Source: Gordonia sp. PDNC005 (GTDB lineage: Bacteria > Actinomycetota > Actinomycetes > Mycobacteriales > Mycobacteriaceae). From it: a stretch of DNA of 64,000 bases. Position 1 is the first letter of the stretch, and each line of letters starts with the position of its first letter. The DNA lies in NCBI RefSeq assembly GCF_016919385.1, contig NZ_CP070351.1, positions 868,001-932,000 of the forward strand, read 5' to 3'. The notes under the pieces are model-generated. The model saw nothing but the letters and a program-made list of their open reading frames with translations, had not been told where the DNA came from and made no database searches. Shown here piece after piece: positions 16,515-23,548 of the stretch. The position numbers and the translations under genes are program-made.

Positions 16515-17564
16515 ATGACAGATCAGAATGATATTCGGCGGCTTGCGCGTGCAGTCGTCCGGCAGAACACAAACGCGATGCTCATCGACGAGACTAACAG
16601 GGGGTGCGGTTGGGTACCTCTGGACAATGCTGTCGATTCTGGGGGAGCCTTCTTGGTTCAACCCAAGTCAACGCTTGCTACGTTCGACCTCGATACAGAC
16701 GAACTCGTTTCCCTCGGGCGCAGGCTCGATGACTCGCTGGGCCTCCCTGCTCTCTGGGTGAACTCCGGCAGGAACACGCACCTGTTCATCCGATGCGATG
16801 ACGGAGCGGAGGAGATTGAGCAAGCGGCATCGTCGATTGGGCTGCCCCCTGAGTGCTTCCGGTCGAACAAGGGGATCCGGCCTCCGTTGTCTCCACACCG
16901 ACTCGGTCTGCCGGTTGAACTCATCGGTGCATCCGTTGAAGAGGCGTTAGAGATCCTCGGACCACCTGAGACGCCGAAGTGCCTACCGCCGTGGTTCGAT
17001 CGGACGCTGAGCGAGGGTGACTACTCAGGTCGTTTCGGAGGTAACCGCTCGAATATGGCTCTGGCGATCGCTTCTGCGATGAAGACCGCAGGGATGACGC
17101 TTGCTGATTACCGCATAGTGATGACGAACCGAACGAACCTCGGAGCGGAGAAGGTCCACGAGATGGAGGACCGGGGACAGGACGCGGAAGCGTTCATAAT
17201 CCGGACGTGGGACAAAGCGCAGTTGTCAACGAAGTCGTACGATGCCGATCATACCGAGGCGGTCCGACGGGCCGTTGAGTCCTCGGAGTGGAAAGGCAAA
17301 GCCGGAGGATCACAACGTTCGGTAATGCTCGCGCTATGCTCGCTCTCGGACAATCACGGGACGTCGACTCCGACGTTCGGAGTGCGAACGCTCGCGATCA
17401 AAGCCGGGATGAGTGACTCGACTGTCAAGCGCGCTCTTGCGGCGCTCACCGAACAGGGATGGACCTCGAGAGTTAGGGCGGATGGGCGTGGGCAGGCTGA
17501 TGGATATCGACTATTAGTTCCGGTAGGAGTGTCGAATCGACCTCACCTGTTACCGTCCCCTTAG
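16515..17564 (+). CDS. Primase-polymerase-like replication protein with C-terminal winged helix
   Basis: The 349-residue protein has features of the archaeo-eukaryotic primase superfamily used by actinobacterial integrative elements: a metal-binding D-x-D in TFDLDTDE (Asp58, Asp60) and a basic-His motif in SGRNTHLFI (His89). A helical middle part follows, then a C-terminal winged helix (about 297-330, VRTLAIKAGMSDSTVKRAL) suited to origin binding. It is the best candidate for the element's replication initiator, acting on the repeat array 1.2 kb downstream. The assignment rests on motif spacing and needs structure prediction to be firm. Confidence 0.6.
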   Translation: MTDQNDIRRLARAVVRQNTNAMLIDETNRGCGWVPLDNAVDSGGAFLVQPKSTLATFDLDTDELVSLGRRLDDSLGLPALWVNSGRNTHLFIRCDDGAEEIEQAASSIGLPPECFRSNKGIRPPLSPHRLGLPVELIGASVEEALEILGPPETPKCLPPWFDRTLSEGDYSGRFGGNRSNMALAIASAMKTAGMTLADYRIVMTNRTNLGAEKVHEMEDRGQDAEAFIIRTWDKAQLSTKSYDADHTEAVRRAVESSEWKGKAGGSQRSVMLALCSLSDNHGTSTPTFGVRTLAIKAGMSDSTVKRALAALTEQGWTSRVRADGRGQADGYRLLVPVGVSNRPHLLPSP

Positions 17565-17581
17565 TAGCAAGTGAGGTCGTT

Positions 17582-17953
17582 GTGACACACCCTGCCTTCA
17601 GGAACGGCAGGGGACTAGGCAAGTCATGTGGTCGAGTGTGGGGAGTCCTATCGGAGACTCCCCGTTCTCGTGCATGGATCATTGAGCAAGCTCGGCTGAG
17701 TGCGTCTACAGCTTCCCGTGCGCTGAGGAAGCTGTCGTCGTTCGGTCTAGCTGAGCGGACCTCCGAAGGTTGGGTCCGCATGGGGGACTACTCGACGTTG
17801 GACTCCGTAGCGGAGGAGACCGGCGCTCTCGAAAGCGCCGAACGTCAAGCACTCGGTTTCGAGCTTCAGAGGAAGGCGTTCGCGGAGATGGGTACCAACC
17901 GTCAGGTTCTGGACCGACGAAGAGTTGAGGATGAGTACGTATTAGCGCAGTGA
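17582..17953 (+). CDS. Winged-helix DNA-binding protein
   Basis: GTG 17582, with GAGG seven bases upstream, opens 123 codons. Residues about 28-65 form a winged helix: AWIIEQARLSASTASRALRK, then a wing LSSFGLAERTSEGW. A helical tail (SAERQALGFELQRKAF) may dimerise. It begins 17 bases after the primase-like gene and a strong hairpin follows it, so the two form the end of one operon. It could be a replication partner or a regulator. Confidence 0.65.
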   Translation: MTHPAFRNGRGLGKSCGRVWGVLSETPRSRAWIIEQARLSASTASRALRKLSSFGLAERTSEGWVRMGDYSTLDSVAEETGALESAERQALGFELQRKAFAEMGTNRQVLDRRRVEDEYVLAQ

Positions 17954-17965
17954 GCGGACAAAACA

Positions 17966-17995
17966 ACCTACCCCGACCCGAAGGCCGGGGTAGGT
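17966..17995. terminator. Hairpin terminator after the replication operon
   Basis: ACCTACCCCG pairs perfectly with CGGGGTAGGT around a ten-base loop, 12 bases after the stop of the winged-helix gene. It has no strong T run. It separates the plus-strand operon from the minus-strand small genes that end at 18018 and could serve both directions. Confidence 0.7.
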
Positions 17996-18017
17996 CGCTT
18001 CCCCACTGTCTAGGTGG

Positions 18018-18185
18018 TTAGTGCTTCGTCGGGTCAGCAAGCCTGTACAGCTGACCCGCGCCCGGCGTCGGCGGGAACGGTTCGCCCCGGGTCACGGTGC
18101 GCTCCTTCCCGGTGCCTCCGCCCCGAGGACCAACGATCTCGTACTGACCTGATCGGGGAGCACGCTCCCCCGGCTTGTACGTCAT
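18018..18185 (-). CDS. YjzC family small protein
   Basis: The 55-residue product carries the family pattern KPGERAPRSGQYEIVGPRGG, then GKERTVTRGEPFPPTP and a C-terminal ADPTKH. The family is small, mostly without known function, and found in chromosomes and phages. Its ATG overlaps the stop of the upstream basic protein by one base (TGATG), which fixes the start and shows translational coupling. Confidence 0.82.
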   Translation of the reverse strand: MTYKPGERAPRSGQYEIVGPRGGGTGKERTVTRGEPFPPTPGAGQLYRLADPTKH

Positions 18186-18325
18186 CAGCTGAACCTCACA
18201 GTCTTGGTGATGGTCTGAACCTTCACCGGGACCGAAGTCCGACGCGTGGTGTTCCCGGTCTTGATCTTGACGGGAACGCGGACGGTTCTTGTCGACTTAC
18301 TGGTCGACGTCTTACGAGAGGCCAT
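18185..18325 (-). CDS. 46-residue basic Ser/Thr-rich protein
   Basis: The ATG at 18325 has AAGGAG nine bases upstream. The product, MASRKTSTSKSTRTVRVPVK then alternating basic and beta-branched residues, has a strong positive charge and two related halves (VRVPVKI and SVPVKVQ). This suggests a small beta-rich nucleic-acid-binding protein. It is coupled to the YjzC-like gene by a one-base overlap. Confidence 0.65.
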   Translation of the reverse strand: MASRKTSTSKSTRTVRVPVKIKTGNTTRRTSVPVKVQTITKTVRFS

Positions 18326-18526
18326 GATGTTTGGCTCCTTGGTAGCGTTCGCCACACGTGATGCACCGAACATCTGGGTGATCGCACCCTCTCGGCCCGA
18401 ATGGAGTACCGTCGCAACTGCAACTTGCCGTAGGAAGTTTGTTGCAGACGAATCGGTTCCCACCCGGAGAGCACCGCTCCCGTTGGTGGGAGCCTTCGTC
18501 GTGTCTCGAACATCTAAAACACTACA
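18312..18526 (-). pseudogene. Cys-rich open frame without a start codon (zinc-ribbon-like)
   Basis: On the minus strand an open frame ending in TAA at 18312-18314 encodes a cysteine-rich segment with CNK, SCSCDG, GCDHPDV and CITCGERYQG. Such spacing is typical of a zinc ribbon and is unlikely in a random frame. No ATG, GTG or TTG is in frame before the first cysteines; an ATG at 18519 lies in another frame. It may be a decayed gene, a frameshifted gene, or one using an unusual start. Its stop overlaps the start of the 46-residue gene. Confidence 0.4.
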
Positions 18527-18740
18527 CCTAGTGGGTGGCTTTTCGACTGACCACAAGTAGTTGTGAATAACATCCGTGAAAGTCCCAGGTCAGCGACCAT
18601 CTATCCACAGGCTACCCGGCGTGTCGCACCGACCCGGGCGTGTCCTTTCCTGCCGCCTAGCGTCTCCATGTGCGCCCTAACATCACCCTTCAAGGGTCGA
18701 GAGGTGCCCCGGAACATCCGCTTCGCGAGCGTGTAACTCA

Positions 18741-18880
18741 GGTGCCTCTCTGTACGTCCCAGTACCTTCCAGTACCTTCCAGTACCTTCCAGTACCTTCC
18801 AGTACCTTCCAGTACCTTCCAGTACCTTCCAGTACCTTCCAGTACCTTCCAGTACGTCTCAGTGCCTCCCGGTACGCCGC
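18741..18880. repeat. Tandem 10-bp repeat array (nine perfect copies, fourteen in register)
   Basis: AGTACCTTCC is repeated nine times without change at 18761-18850. Two degenerate units precede it and three follow in the same 10-bp register (for example TGTACGTCCC, AGTACGTCTC, AGTGCCTCCC). The period places each unit on the same DNA face. Iterons for a replication initiator are the best explanation, given the primase-like protein nearby. A binding array for plasmid transfer or partition is the alternative. Confidence 0.85.
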
Positions 18881-19210
18881 CGCGACCACTCGTGTACCTC
18901 GCCTGCGCGCCCGGAGGTGTTCTGGCACCCCTACAGCGACCCGGGTACAGAGAGTGTGCGTGTACCGGGGTGCCGGGTGGGGTGTGCCTGGGTGTGGGGA
19001 GTGAGTGGGGTGTGTGCCCCTGGGTTGTGCAGGGGAGGGGGTGTAGAGGGGGTGGGGTACCACGCCGGGGTGTGTGGGTGTGGGGAGTGCAGGGGACCGC
19101 TAGTACCTGGGTTGCTGTGCCTGGGTCTGCCTCCCCTTGGTGGCCCCCTCCTACCCCCCCCCACGGGGTATACCCCTGCGCCCCCGTGTGTGGGCCGGGG
19201 CGTGATACGC
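18881..19210. other. G-rich, strand-skewed non-coding region
   Basis: From about 18,960 to 19,130 the plus strand is a dense series of G runs separated by T or TGT, with GGGTGTGGGGAGTG occurring twice. It then changes to C runs (about 19,140-19,200). The strand asymmetry and many GGG/GGGG runs could form G-quadruplexes. It directly follows the repeat array, so it may be part of the origin. No credible gene is seen here; frames through it are low-complexity. Confidence 0.55.
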
Positions 19211-19295
19211 CTCAGAGGTCGTGAGCGGATATCCCGAGCCGTTTTTCACCCGGTGAGCAGCTGGAACGATCGCGGTTCATCTGTTCGGACGGTAA

Positions 19296-19336
19296 TCGAA
19301 CATACGTTTGACAAACGTACCCCGTTGGGGTATATT
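19296..19336 (+). promoter_or_regulatory. LexA-overlapped promoter with two further palindromes
   Basis: A near-consensus promoter, TTGACA (19308-19313) with a 17-bp spacer and TATATT (19331-19336), is overlapped by three operator-like sites. These are an SOS box TCGAAC-ATAC-GTTTGA (19296-19311, one mismatch), the palindrome ACGTTTG-A-CAAACGT (19304-19318), and TACCCC-GTT-GGGGTA (19318-19332) filling the spacer. Transcription should start at about 19343. This is the clearest regulated promoter in the element. Confidence 0.8.
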
Positions 19337-19342
19337 GAAAGT

Positions 19343-19498
19343 ATGGGAGAAGTCCGCCCGTAGCGCACGCTCCACTGATCCGACGCGCGTTGCCGCGTCA
19401 AACACCATCTGTTCAACTCCTCGGTAGACCTATGTCTGTCGAGGACTTCGTCGTGCCAGCCTCATTCGCCTGGCGAATCGCACACCCATAGGAGAATC
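19343..19498 (+). ncRNA. Structured leader of the SOS-controlled gene
   Basis: The 156-base leader holds three hairpins: GACGCG/CGCGTC (19382-19399), a 12-pair stem TCCTCGGTAGAC with GTCTGTCGAGGA around CTAT (19418-19445, two G-U pairs), and ATTCGC/GCGAAT (19464-19478). A six-codon frame MGEVRP starts at 19343, the expected first base of the RNA, so it could be read as a leaderless leader peptide. The arrangement suggests post-initiation control, but no known class is recognised. Confidence 0.5.
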
Positions 19499-20251
19499 TT
19501 GACCACTACCACCACTGCGCCGACTCCGGCGCTCCCGACTGATGCAGGACTCGAACGACTCACCTCGACCCCGGGGACAATCCTCGAAGATCCCACGCTC
19601 CAGCGCTCGATCAAACTCGCTGCTACTAAGGTCGTCCGAGAGTATCCGCAGACGTCGAAGTCCAGGCACGGAGTCGATGCCGACGACGTCGTCTCCCACG
19701 TCTGGGAGAAGCTGTTCGCTATCGAACGACGAGGGCGTCTTTCGAAGGATCTCCGCCCGTACGGCTACCCGAAGTCCGGTGAGCCGCAGAATCTCGCAGG
19801 CATCGTTAGCAAGGCAACGCAGGCTTGGGGCCGTGGTCTCATCGCGAGCGAGACCGCGAAGCTGTACGCCTCATTCGACTCCGACGCGGTGAACGAGATC
19901 AAACGAGCGATCGTCGACTTCGACCTCCTGGGAGAGTCGGAACCGGATTGGTCGCAGATCCCGGCGTACATCGCCGATGTCGGTCGCCAACTCCCGTCCG
20001 TCACCCTCGCGGAACTCAGTCACCTCGAACGCCTGGCACTCGGGGATACGAACCAGTCGTCAAATCAGAGTCGCGCTGTACGCGCCCTGATCACGAAGTA
20101 CACCGAGGAAGAGCGTCGGAAAGACAAAGCGCTCGGAGCGCTGTCTGACGTCCCGGTCGAGGAGATCGCGGAAGAGATCGACGACGAGGGAAATCCTGTC
20201 CAGCTGTATGGCTTGAGTCCGGCTGACGAGAACTATCGTCGTATCTGCTAG
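19499..20251 (+). CDS. Putative sigma-factor-like or transcription-activating protein under SOS control
   Basis: The TTG start follows AGGAG. The 250-residue product contains VDADDVVSHVWEKLFAIE (about 59-76), which looks like the core-binding helix of sigma region 2, followed by a basic segment KSGEPQNLAGIVSKATQAWG. A C-terminal region EEIAEEIDDEGN sits where a region-4-like part might be. Its place behind a damage-responsive promoter would fit a late-gene activator that turns on the right arm of the element. The similarity is weak, so the function is tentative. Confidence 0.5.
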   Translation: MTTTTTAPTPALPTDAGLERLTSTPGTILEDPTLQRSIKLAATKVVREYPQTSKSRHGVDADDVVSHVWEKLFAIERRGRLSKDLRPYGYPKSGEPQNLAGIVSKATQAWGRGLIASETAKLYASFDSDAVNEIKRAIVDFDLLGESEPDWSQIPAYIADVGRQLPSVTLAELSHLERLALGDTNQSSNQSRAVRALITKYTEEERRKDKALGALSDVPVEEIAEEIDDEGNPVQLYGLSPADENYRRIC

Positions 20252-20289
20252 GACGTCGATTGTGAATAATCAGGGATACATATTAGTGA

Positions 20290-20673
20290 GAGGGAACTAG
20301 AGGTCCCTGCCTTCTGACGGGACCGGTCTGACCGCCGGTCCTTCCAACTTCGGATGTACGACGCTCGGGTGTATTACCCCGACTTCCTGGTCGTGCTCCG
20401 TCGATCGCTCCGAGGACTTATCTCGTTGAGCGTTAGCCGCACCCGTTTTCTCCACGGTCGAGCGGCCCGATCTTCCACAAACCCCCGGTCTATTCACCGG
20501 GATCAAGGTGACAATTGCTGTCTTGGAATCATGTCACCCTGAGGCGGTAGCACCTGGTCTACCGCTTGGAGTAGTCGCACCCTGGTCAGGTGTGGCACTC
20601 CTTCGGATTTCTCGCAGCAGAGTTGCGACCCCAGATTTCTTCCCCGTCGTTCTTTAAGTGCGACGGGGATTTT
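20290..20673 (+). ncRNA. Candidate long structured RNA ending in a terminator
   Basis: This 465-base gap has no credible gene but a run of hairpins: GGTCCC/GGGACC, GGACCGG/CCGGTCC (about 20318-20342), GGTGAC/GTCACC (about 20507-20539), GCGGTAG/CTACCGC (20544-20565), a GAGT/ACTC stem-loop (20570-20600) and CGCA/TGCG (about 20613-20628). It closes with a terminator hairpin and T run. A weak promoter-like TTGTGA and TACATAT lie just upstream. It could be a free-standing RNA or a long leader of the following operon. No known class was recognised. Confidence 0.4.
20642..20673 (+). terminator. Rho-independent terminator
   Basis: CCCCGTCG pairs with CGACGGGG around an 11-base loop and is followed by ATTTT. 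It is the most canonical intrinsic terminator in the element and ends the structured region. Confidence 0.8.
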
Positions 20674-20676
20674 CAG

Positions 20677-20690
20677 GTCCCATATGGGAC
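20677..20690. promoter_or_regulatory. 14-bp perfect palindrome upstream of the right-arm operon
   Basis: GTCCCAT-ATGGGAC is a perfect palindrome four bases after the terminator T run and 26 bases before the first gene of the next operon. It is a likely repressor or activator site for that operon. Confidence 0.5.
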
Positions 20691-20716
20691 TCACACCCAA
20701 CTAGAGTGAGGTCAAG

Positions 20717-20923
20717 GTGAAATCAATTTGCACGAACGGGCACGCCGAACGTTGGAAACTACGGGCGGACGGTACGGGCCGATACTGCGCTGAATGCTCG
20801 AAAACGAACACTCGGAGGTATCGAGAGAGGCTCGCTTACAACGATCGGGTTGTTAAAGCGATCGAGAAGCGGACTGATCTCGCAGACTTTCTCGAAGCGG
20901 TGGGCCTTGAAGTCGACCAGTGA
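20717..20923 (+). CDS. 68-residue zinc-ribbon protein
   Basis: The GTG start is preceded by GAGTGAGGTCAAG. The N-terminal half has a C-x-x-G-H and Y-C-x-x-C pair (CTNGH and RYCAEC), the arrangement of a small zinc ribbon, followed by basic residues NTRRYRERLAYN and an acidic helix. Proteins like this are common in phage genomes as small DNA-binding or HNH-associated products. The specific role is unknown. Confidence 0.65.
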   Translation: MKSICTNGHAERWKLRADGTGRYCAECSKTNTRRYRERLAYNDRVVKAIEKRTDLADFLEAVGLEVDQ

Positions 20924-21203
20924 CCGTGAGTCACTTGAATCAGCCTCCGAAGCCGTCGTGAGATCAACGCTCAACGCGATCGACCGACTCGACGCCGACG
21001 AGTACCGCCGATTGTCCAGGCTAGGCGATGATCATCGACCGATCGAGGATCGAGTCGAACCACTCCGGTACAGGTTCGGTGTGAACAAGTGGCGGAGGGA
21101 CGAGTGGGCCGCTCGCGTTCTCTCCGGTGAACGTCCAGAAGTCGTCGCACGAGATCTCTCGTCCTGGGATCGGTTCCGACGACCTAGTCGGTTCGAAGGG
21201 TGA
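20907..21203 (+). CDS. Hypothetical protein overlapping the zinc-ribbon gene
   Basis: A TTG at 20907 inside the end of the previous gene opens about 98 codons; GTG 20958 is an alternative. The product is highly charged, with DRLDADEYRRLSRLGDD and a basic-aromatic end YRFGVNKWRRDEWAARVL. The overlap and shared strand suggest coupling. No family is recognised and the start is uncertain. Confidence 0.5.
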   Translation: MKSTSDRESLESASEAVVRSTLNAIDRLDADEYRRLSRLGDDHRPIEDRVEPLRYRFGVNKWRRDEWAARVLSGERPEVVARDLSSWDRFRRPSRFEG

Positions 21204-21346
21204 CGCGACGACGTAGTGCGCCCGTGAAGGCGGCTGAGAGCGATTCTAAGGGCCGCGATCACTACCCGAGGGGTTTATATGTCAGCTCGCGAAAATCTGT
21301 GACGCAAGACCAGGTAAGTCGGGGTGAAATCCAGAGTTTCGACCGA

Positions 21347-21379
21347 CTGCCGCACCATCAAGTGTTCGCGGTGCGGCAG
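21347..21379. terminator. Strong hairpin in the gap before the terminase operon
   Basis: CTGCCGCACC pairs perfectly with GGTGCGGCAG around a 13-base loop. TCGACCGA occurs just before and again just after it. It lacks a T run, so it may be a structural or processing element rather than an intrinsic terminator. The surrounding 21,204-21,459 gap shows no convincing gene. Confidence 0.45.
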
Positions 21380-21459
21380 CTGTTCGTCGACCGAGTTTCC
21401 CCAAGCAATCAAAATTCAAGCCGTGCAGAGCGGCCCAAGCGAAAAGGACCAGAAGTGAA

Positions 21460-21762
21460 GTGACACCGAGTAGCACCACCGACGTACCGAGGACGAAAGA
21501 CCGTTACCGAACAGCTCCGGCACCGACAAATAGTTGGGCCGAGCGGATATACAGCCAGTACGACAAGCACCTCGCTCACGCTCGGAAATGCAAGGACTCG
21601 GCGAAGCCGAGGGTGAACTACGACGCAAACACCCCGGAGCCGGTCCTACGGCGTCATATTGACCAGCTTGCCCGGTTCGTTCAGCTAGCGAACGAGGTCG
21701 GAGGGTACTCCGGCAGATACGACACAGACCAGTTAGAGCGTCTCGGGTACCGGATCAAATGA
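21460..21762 (+). CDS. Hypothetical protein, first gene of the terminase operon
   Basis: The GTG start has AAAAGGA upstream. The 100-residue product is polar, with a helical HIDQLARFVQLANEVGGYSGR segment (positions about 66-86) and a C-terminal YDTDQLERLGYRIK. It is followed after 14 bases by the next gene. No family is recognised. The codon pattern and spacing look real. Confidence 0.6.
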   Translation: MTPSSTTDVPRTKDRYRTAPAPTNSWAERIYSQYDKHLAHARKCKDSAKPRVNYDANTPEPVLRRHIDQLARFVQLANEVGGYSGRYDTDQLERLGYRIK

Positions 21763-21776
21763 ACGAAGGAGAATAG

Positions 21777-22118
21777 ATGAACGAGAATCTGATTCAGCGC
21801 ATGGAGCGCGAGCGAATACAGCGACTCAGGAAGATCAAGAAACCAGTCGACCCCGAGGTCGCGAAGTGGGCCGAGTTCATCAAAGCCAATACCCCCGCTG
21901 CTCCGGTCGAGGCCTCCGTCTCTACAGAGAGCAAGTCAATTCACCAGTCCTCGGCGCAAGCGCTCAGAGACGCTTTCATGGGACCAGATCCTAAGCCGTC
22001 GTCGAACGATCGGCGGAACACTCCGCTGAACGGAGACATGAAAAGCCTGATCGCCGGGTACATCGGCTCCCAACCATCGAACGCATCGCACGACCCCAGC
22101 GACAACCGCTGGCAGTAA
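21777..22118 (+). CDS. Hypothetical charged protein
   Basis: The ATG follows GAACGAAGGAGAATAG. The 113-residue product starts with a basic helix (IQRMERERIQRLRKIKKP) and continues into a Ser/Pro-rich, probably flexible part. Small charged proteins of this kind are common near packaging genes of phages and satellites, but the sequence gives no specific function. Confidence 0.6.
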   Translation: MNENLIQRMERERIQRLRKIKKPVDPEVAKWAEFIKANTPAAPVEASVSTESKSIHQSSAQALRDAFMGPDPKPSSNDRRNTPLNGDMKSLIAGYIGSQPSNASHDPSDNRWQ

Positions 22119-22130
22119 AGGAAGAAAGAT

Positions 22131-22904
22131 ATGACCACTAACATCACCGCTCTCACCGCCCAGCTCGAACAGTTCGGCTACAAGCTCCCGAAGACTGTCA
22201 AGCCGTATCTCGACTCCGTCGAGGCTGTCCGCTACGCCTACGATGGTCTGCCGGTCGTACCGACCGAACCGGTCACCGAGGAGACGGCAGAGGCGGTAAT
22301 GCACGCGTTCGCCGCAGAGACCGCGCTCGCGCTCGGGACCGATGGATTCACCCCGTTGGCTGTCGCAAAGCGTCGGATGGTCGAGTCGTACCAGGCGCTC
22401 GCTCTGAACGAGCTTCGCGCAGACTCGACAAAGATCTTCGAGACGCTGTCTACCGTCGTCGACTCAGCCGCTGAACGACTGGTCGCAGCAGTCGGTACTC
22501 TTCCCGAGACGCTGACTCCGGACGCCCTCGTGCAGGCTGGTCCGGTCGCTGTCGAGGCGCTCGCCACCGCTACGGAGGCTGGACAGGCCCTCGGAGCAAT
22601 CGACCTCTTCGTGTTCCAGCACGGAAACGCGCTCGGCTTCGGGGTGTCGCCGGACAAGATTCTCCGGTTGTTCACTCCTTCGGGAATCGGTGACTACCGG
22701 AAGCTCGAAATCGCTCAGAACACAAGCCATAACGAGACCGAGACCAGGATCGGGTACACGTTCGTCGTCGCTGCCCGAGAGGGCATCCCGATCAGCCTCA
22801 ACGACAGCAAGACGTCCGCCGTGCTCGCTGACGAGATCGACGCAGACCGTTTGCGGGTGGCAAGCGCCAATCCGTTCAACGGTCGTGGCTGGAAGATCAA
22901 CTAG
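22131..22904 (+). CDS. Hypothetical protein next to the small terminase
   Basis: The 257-residue product is rich in Ala, Thr and Val, with helical stretches (AVMHAFAAETALALG and VDSAAERLVAAVGTL) and a C-terminal part with beta character (IGYTFVVAAREGIPI). The ATG follows AGGAAGAAAGAT. Its stop overlaps the start of the terminase gene, so they are produced together. It is the largest unassigned protein of the right arm. If the element redirects a helper phage, this is a candidate packaging or capsid-interfering factor; that is inference only. Confidence 0.6.
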   Translation: MTTNITALTAQLEQFGYKLPKTVKPYLDSVEAVRYAYDGLPVVPTEPVTEETAEAVMHAFAAETALALGTDGFTPLAVAKRRMVESYQALALNELRADSTKIFETLSTVVDSAAERLVAAVGTLPETLTPDALVQAGPVAVEALATATEAGQALGAIDLFVFQHGNALGFGVSPDKILRLFTPSGIGDYRKLEIAQNTSHNETETRIGYTFVVAAREGIPISLNDSKTSAVLADEIDADRLRVASANPFNGRGWKIN

Positions 22905-23263
22905 TGGCTGAGGAATACCGCCCGGTCGGTCTCGGTACGACGGGTCAACGAATCTGGGATGAGGCGACCGTCGAGTTCGAGTTGACCGAAGCGCAGAAGG
23001 TGATCCTCGAAGGAGCGTGCCGACAAGCCGATCAGGCGGACGTCCTCTACGTGAAGATCGCTGAACTCGGAGGAAGCTACCGAGTGAAGGGGTCCATGGG
23101 GCAGTGGGTCGAAGCGCCGGAGCTTGCGTCGGGGCGTAAGGCTCAGGCTGAGATGCGCGCAGCTCTCGCGTCGATCGGCCTGACGAAGCCCGACCAGGAC
23201 GAGGATCAGTCGACCCCGGATCGATCCGGGGTCATTCGTCAAGTTCAGATCCGAGGCACGTAG
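22904..23263 (+). CDS. Phage terminase small subunit, P27-like
   Basis: The 119-residue protein has the P27-type pattern: GLGTTGQRIWDEAT near the start, FELTEAQKVILEGACRQADQ, AELGGSYRVKGSMG, then a C-terminal helix RKAQAEMRAALASIGL. Small terminases recognise the packaging site on phage DNA and hand it to the large terminase. No large terminase follows. That combination is seen in satellites that borrow a helper phage's motor and capsid. Start: GTG overlapping the upstream TAG. Confidence 0.75.
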   Translation: MAEEYRPVGLGTTGQRIWDEATVEFELTEAQKVILEGACRQADQADVLYVKIAELGGSYRVKGSMGQWVEAPELASGRKAQAEMRAALASIGLTKPDQDEDQSTPDRSGVIRQVQIRGT

Positions 23264-23545
23264 TTGCCTCCGAGGAAGTACACACCGAAGCGTCGAGATC
23301 GTCGCACCCCGACGACGGTCGAGGCGGTAGTCGAGCGTCTTCCCGATCGATTCCTCGCCCCGACGCTGCTCTGGTCGGACGATCGACCCGGCACGTACGA
23401 CACCCCGGAGTCGCTCAGGTCCTTCGTCCGGGATCTCGACCAGTGGCTCGAACGAGAGAATGTCAGCGGTATTGAGTCCGCTGACCTCCTCGCGGCGCTC
23501 GGGATCCCCGTAGCGGATTGGTACAGAGCCGCGAACCAGGGGTAG
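23264..23545 (+). CDS. Hypothetical protein after the small terminase
   Basis: A TTG directly after the terminase TAG opens 93 codons: a very basic start (KYTPKRRDRRTP), then an acidic helical part with LRSFVRDLDQWLERENVS and ADLLAALGIPVADWYRA. The immediate junction suggests re-initiation. It could be a packaging partner. It is not a large terminase, being far too short and without a Walker motif. Confidence 0.55.
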   Translation: MPPRKYTPKRRDRRTPTTVEAVVERLPDRFLAPTLLWSDDRPGTYDTPESLRSFVRDLDQWLERENVSGIESADLLAALGIPVADWYRAANQG

Positions 23546-23548
23546 TGA

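Noticed and set aside
16515..17564. Conjugative (AICE-type) element because of the primase-like protein
   Set aside because: No FtsK/TraB translocase or Spd genes are present, while a phage small terminase is, so the satellite reading fits better.
18741..18880. CRISPR array
   Set aside because: The 10-bp units are directly tandem with no unique spacers and no cas genes are present.
18670..19224. Protein of 184 codons running through the repeat array and G-rich region
   Set aside because: It is a translation of the tandem repeat and G runs (repeating YLPVPSSTF), low-complexity, with no ribosome site.
20507..20600. tRNA gene inside the structured region
   Set aside because: Hairpins are present but there is no acceptor/T-loop combination and no TTCRANY sequence.
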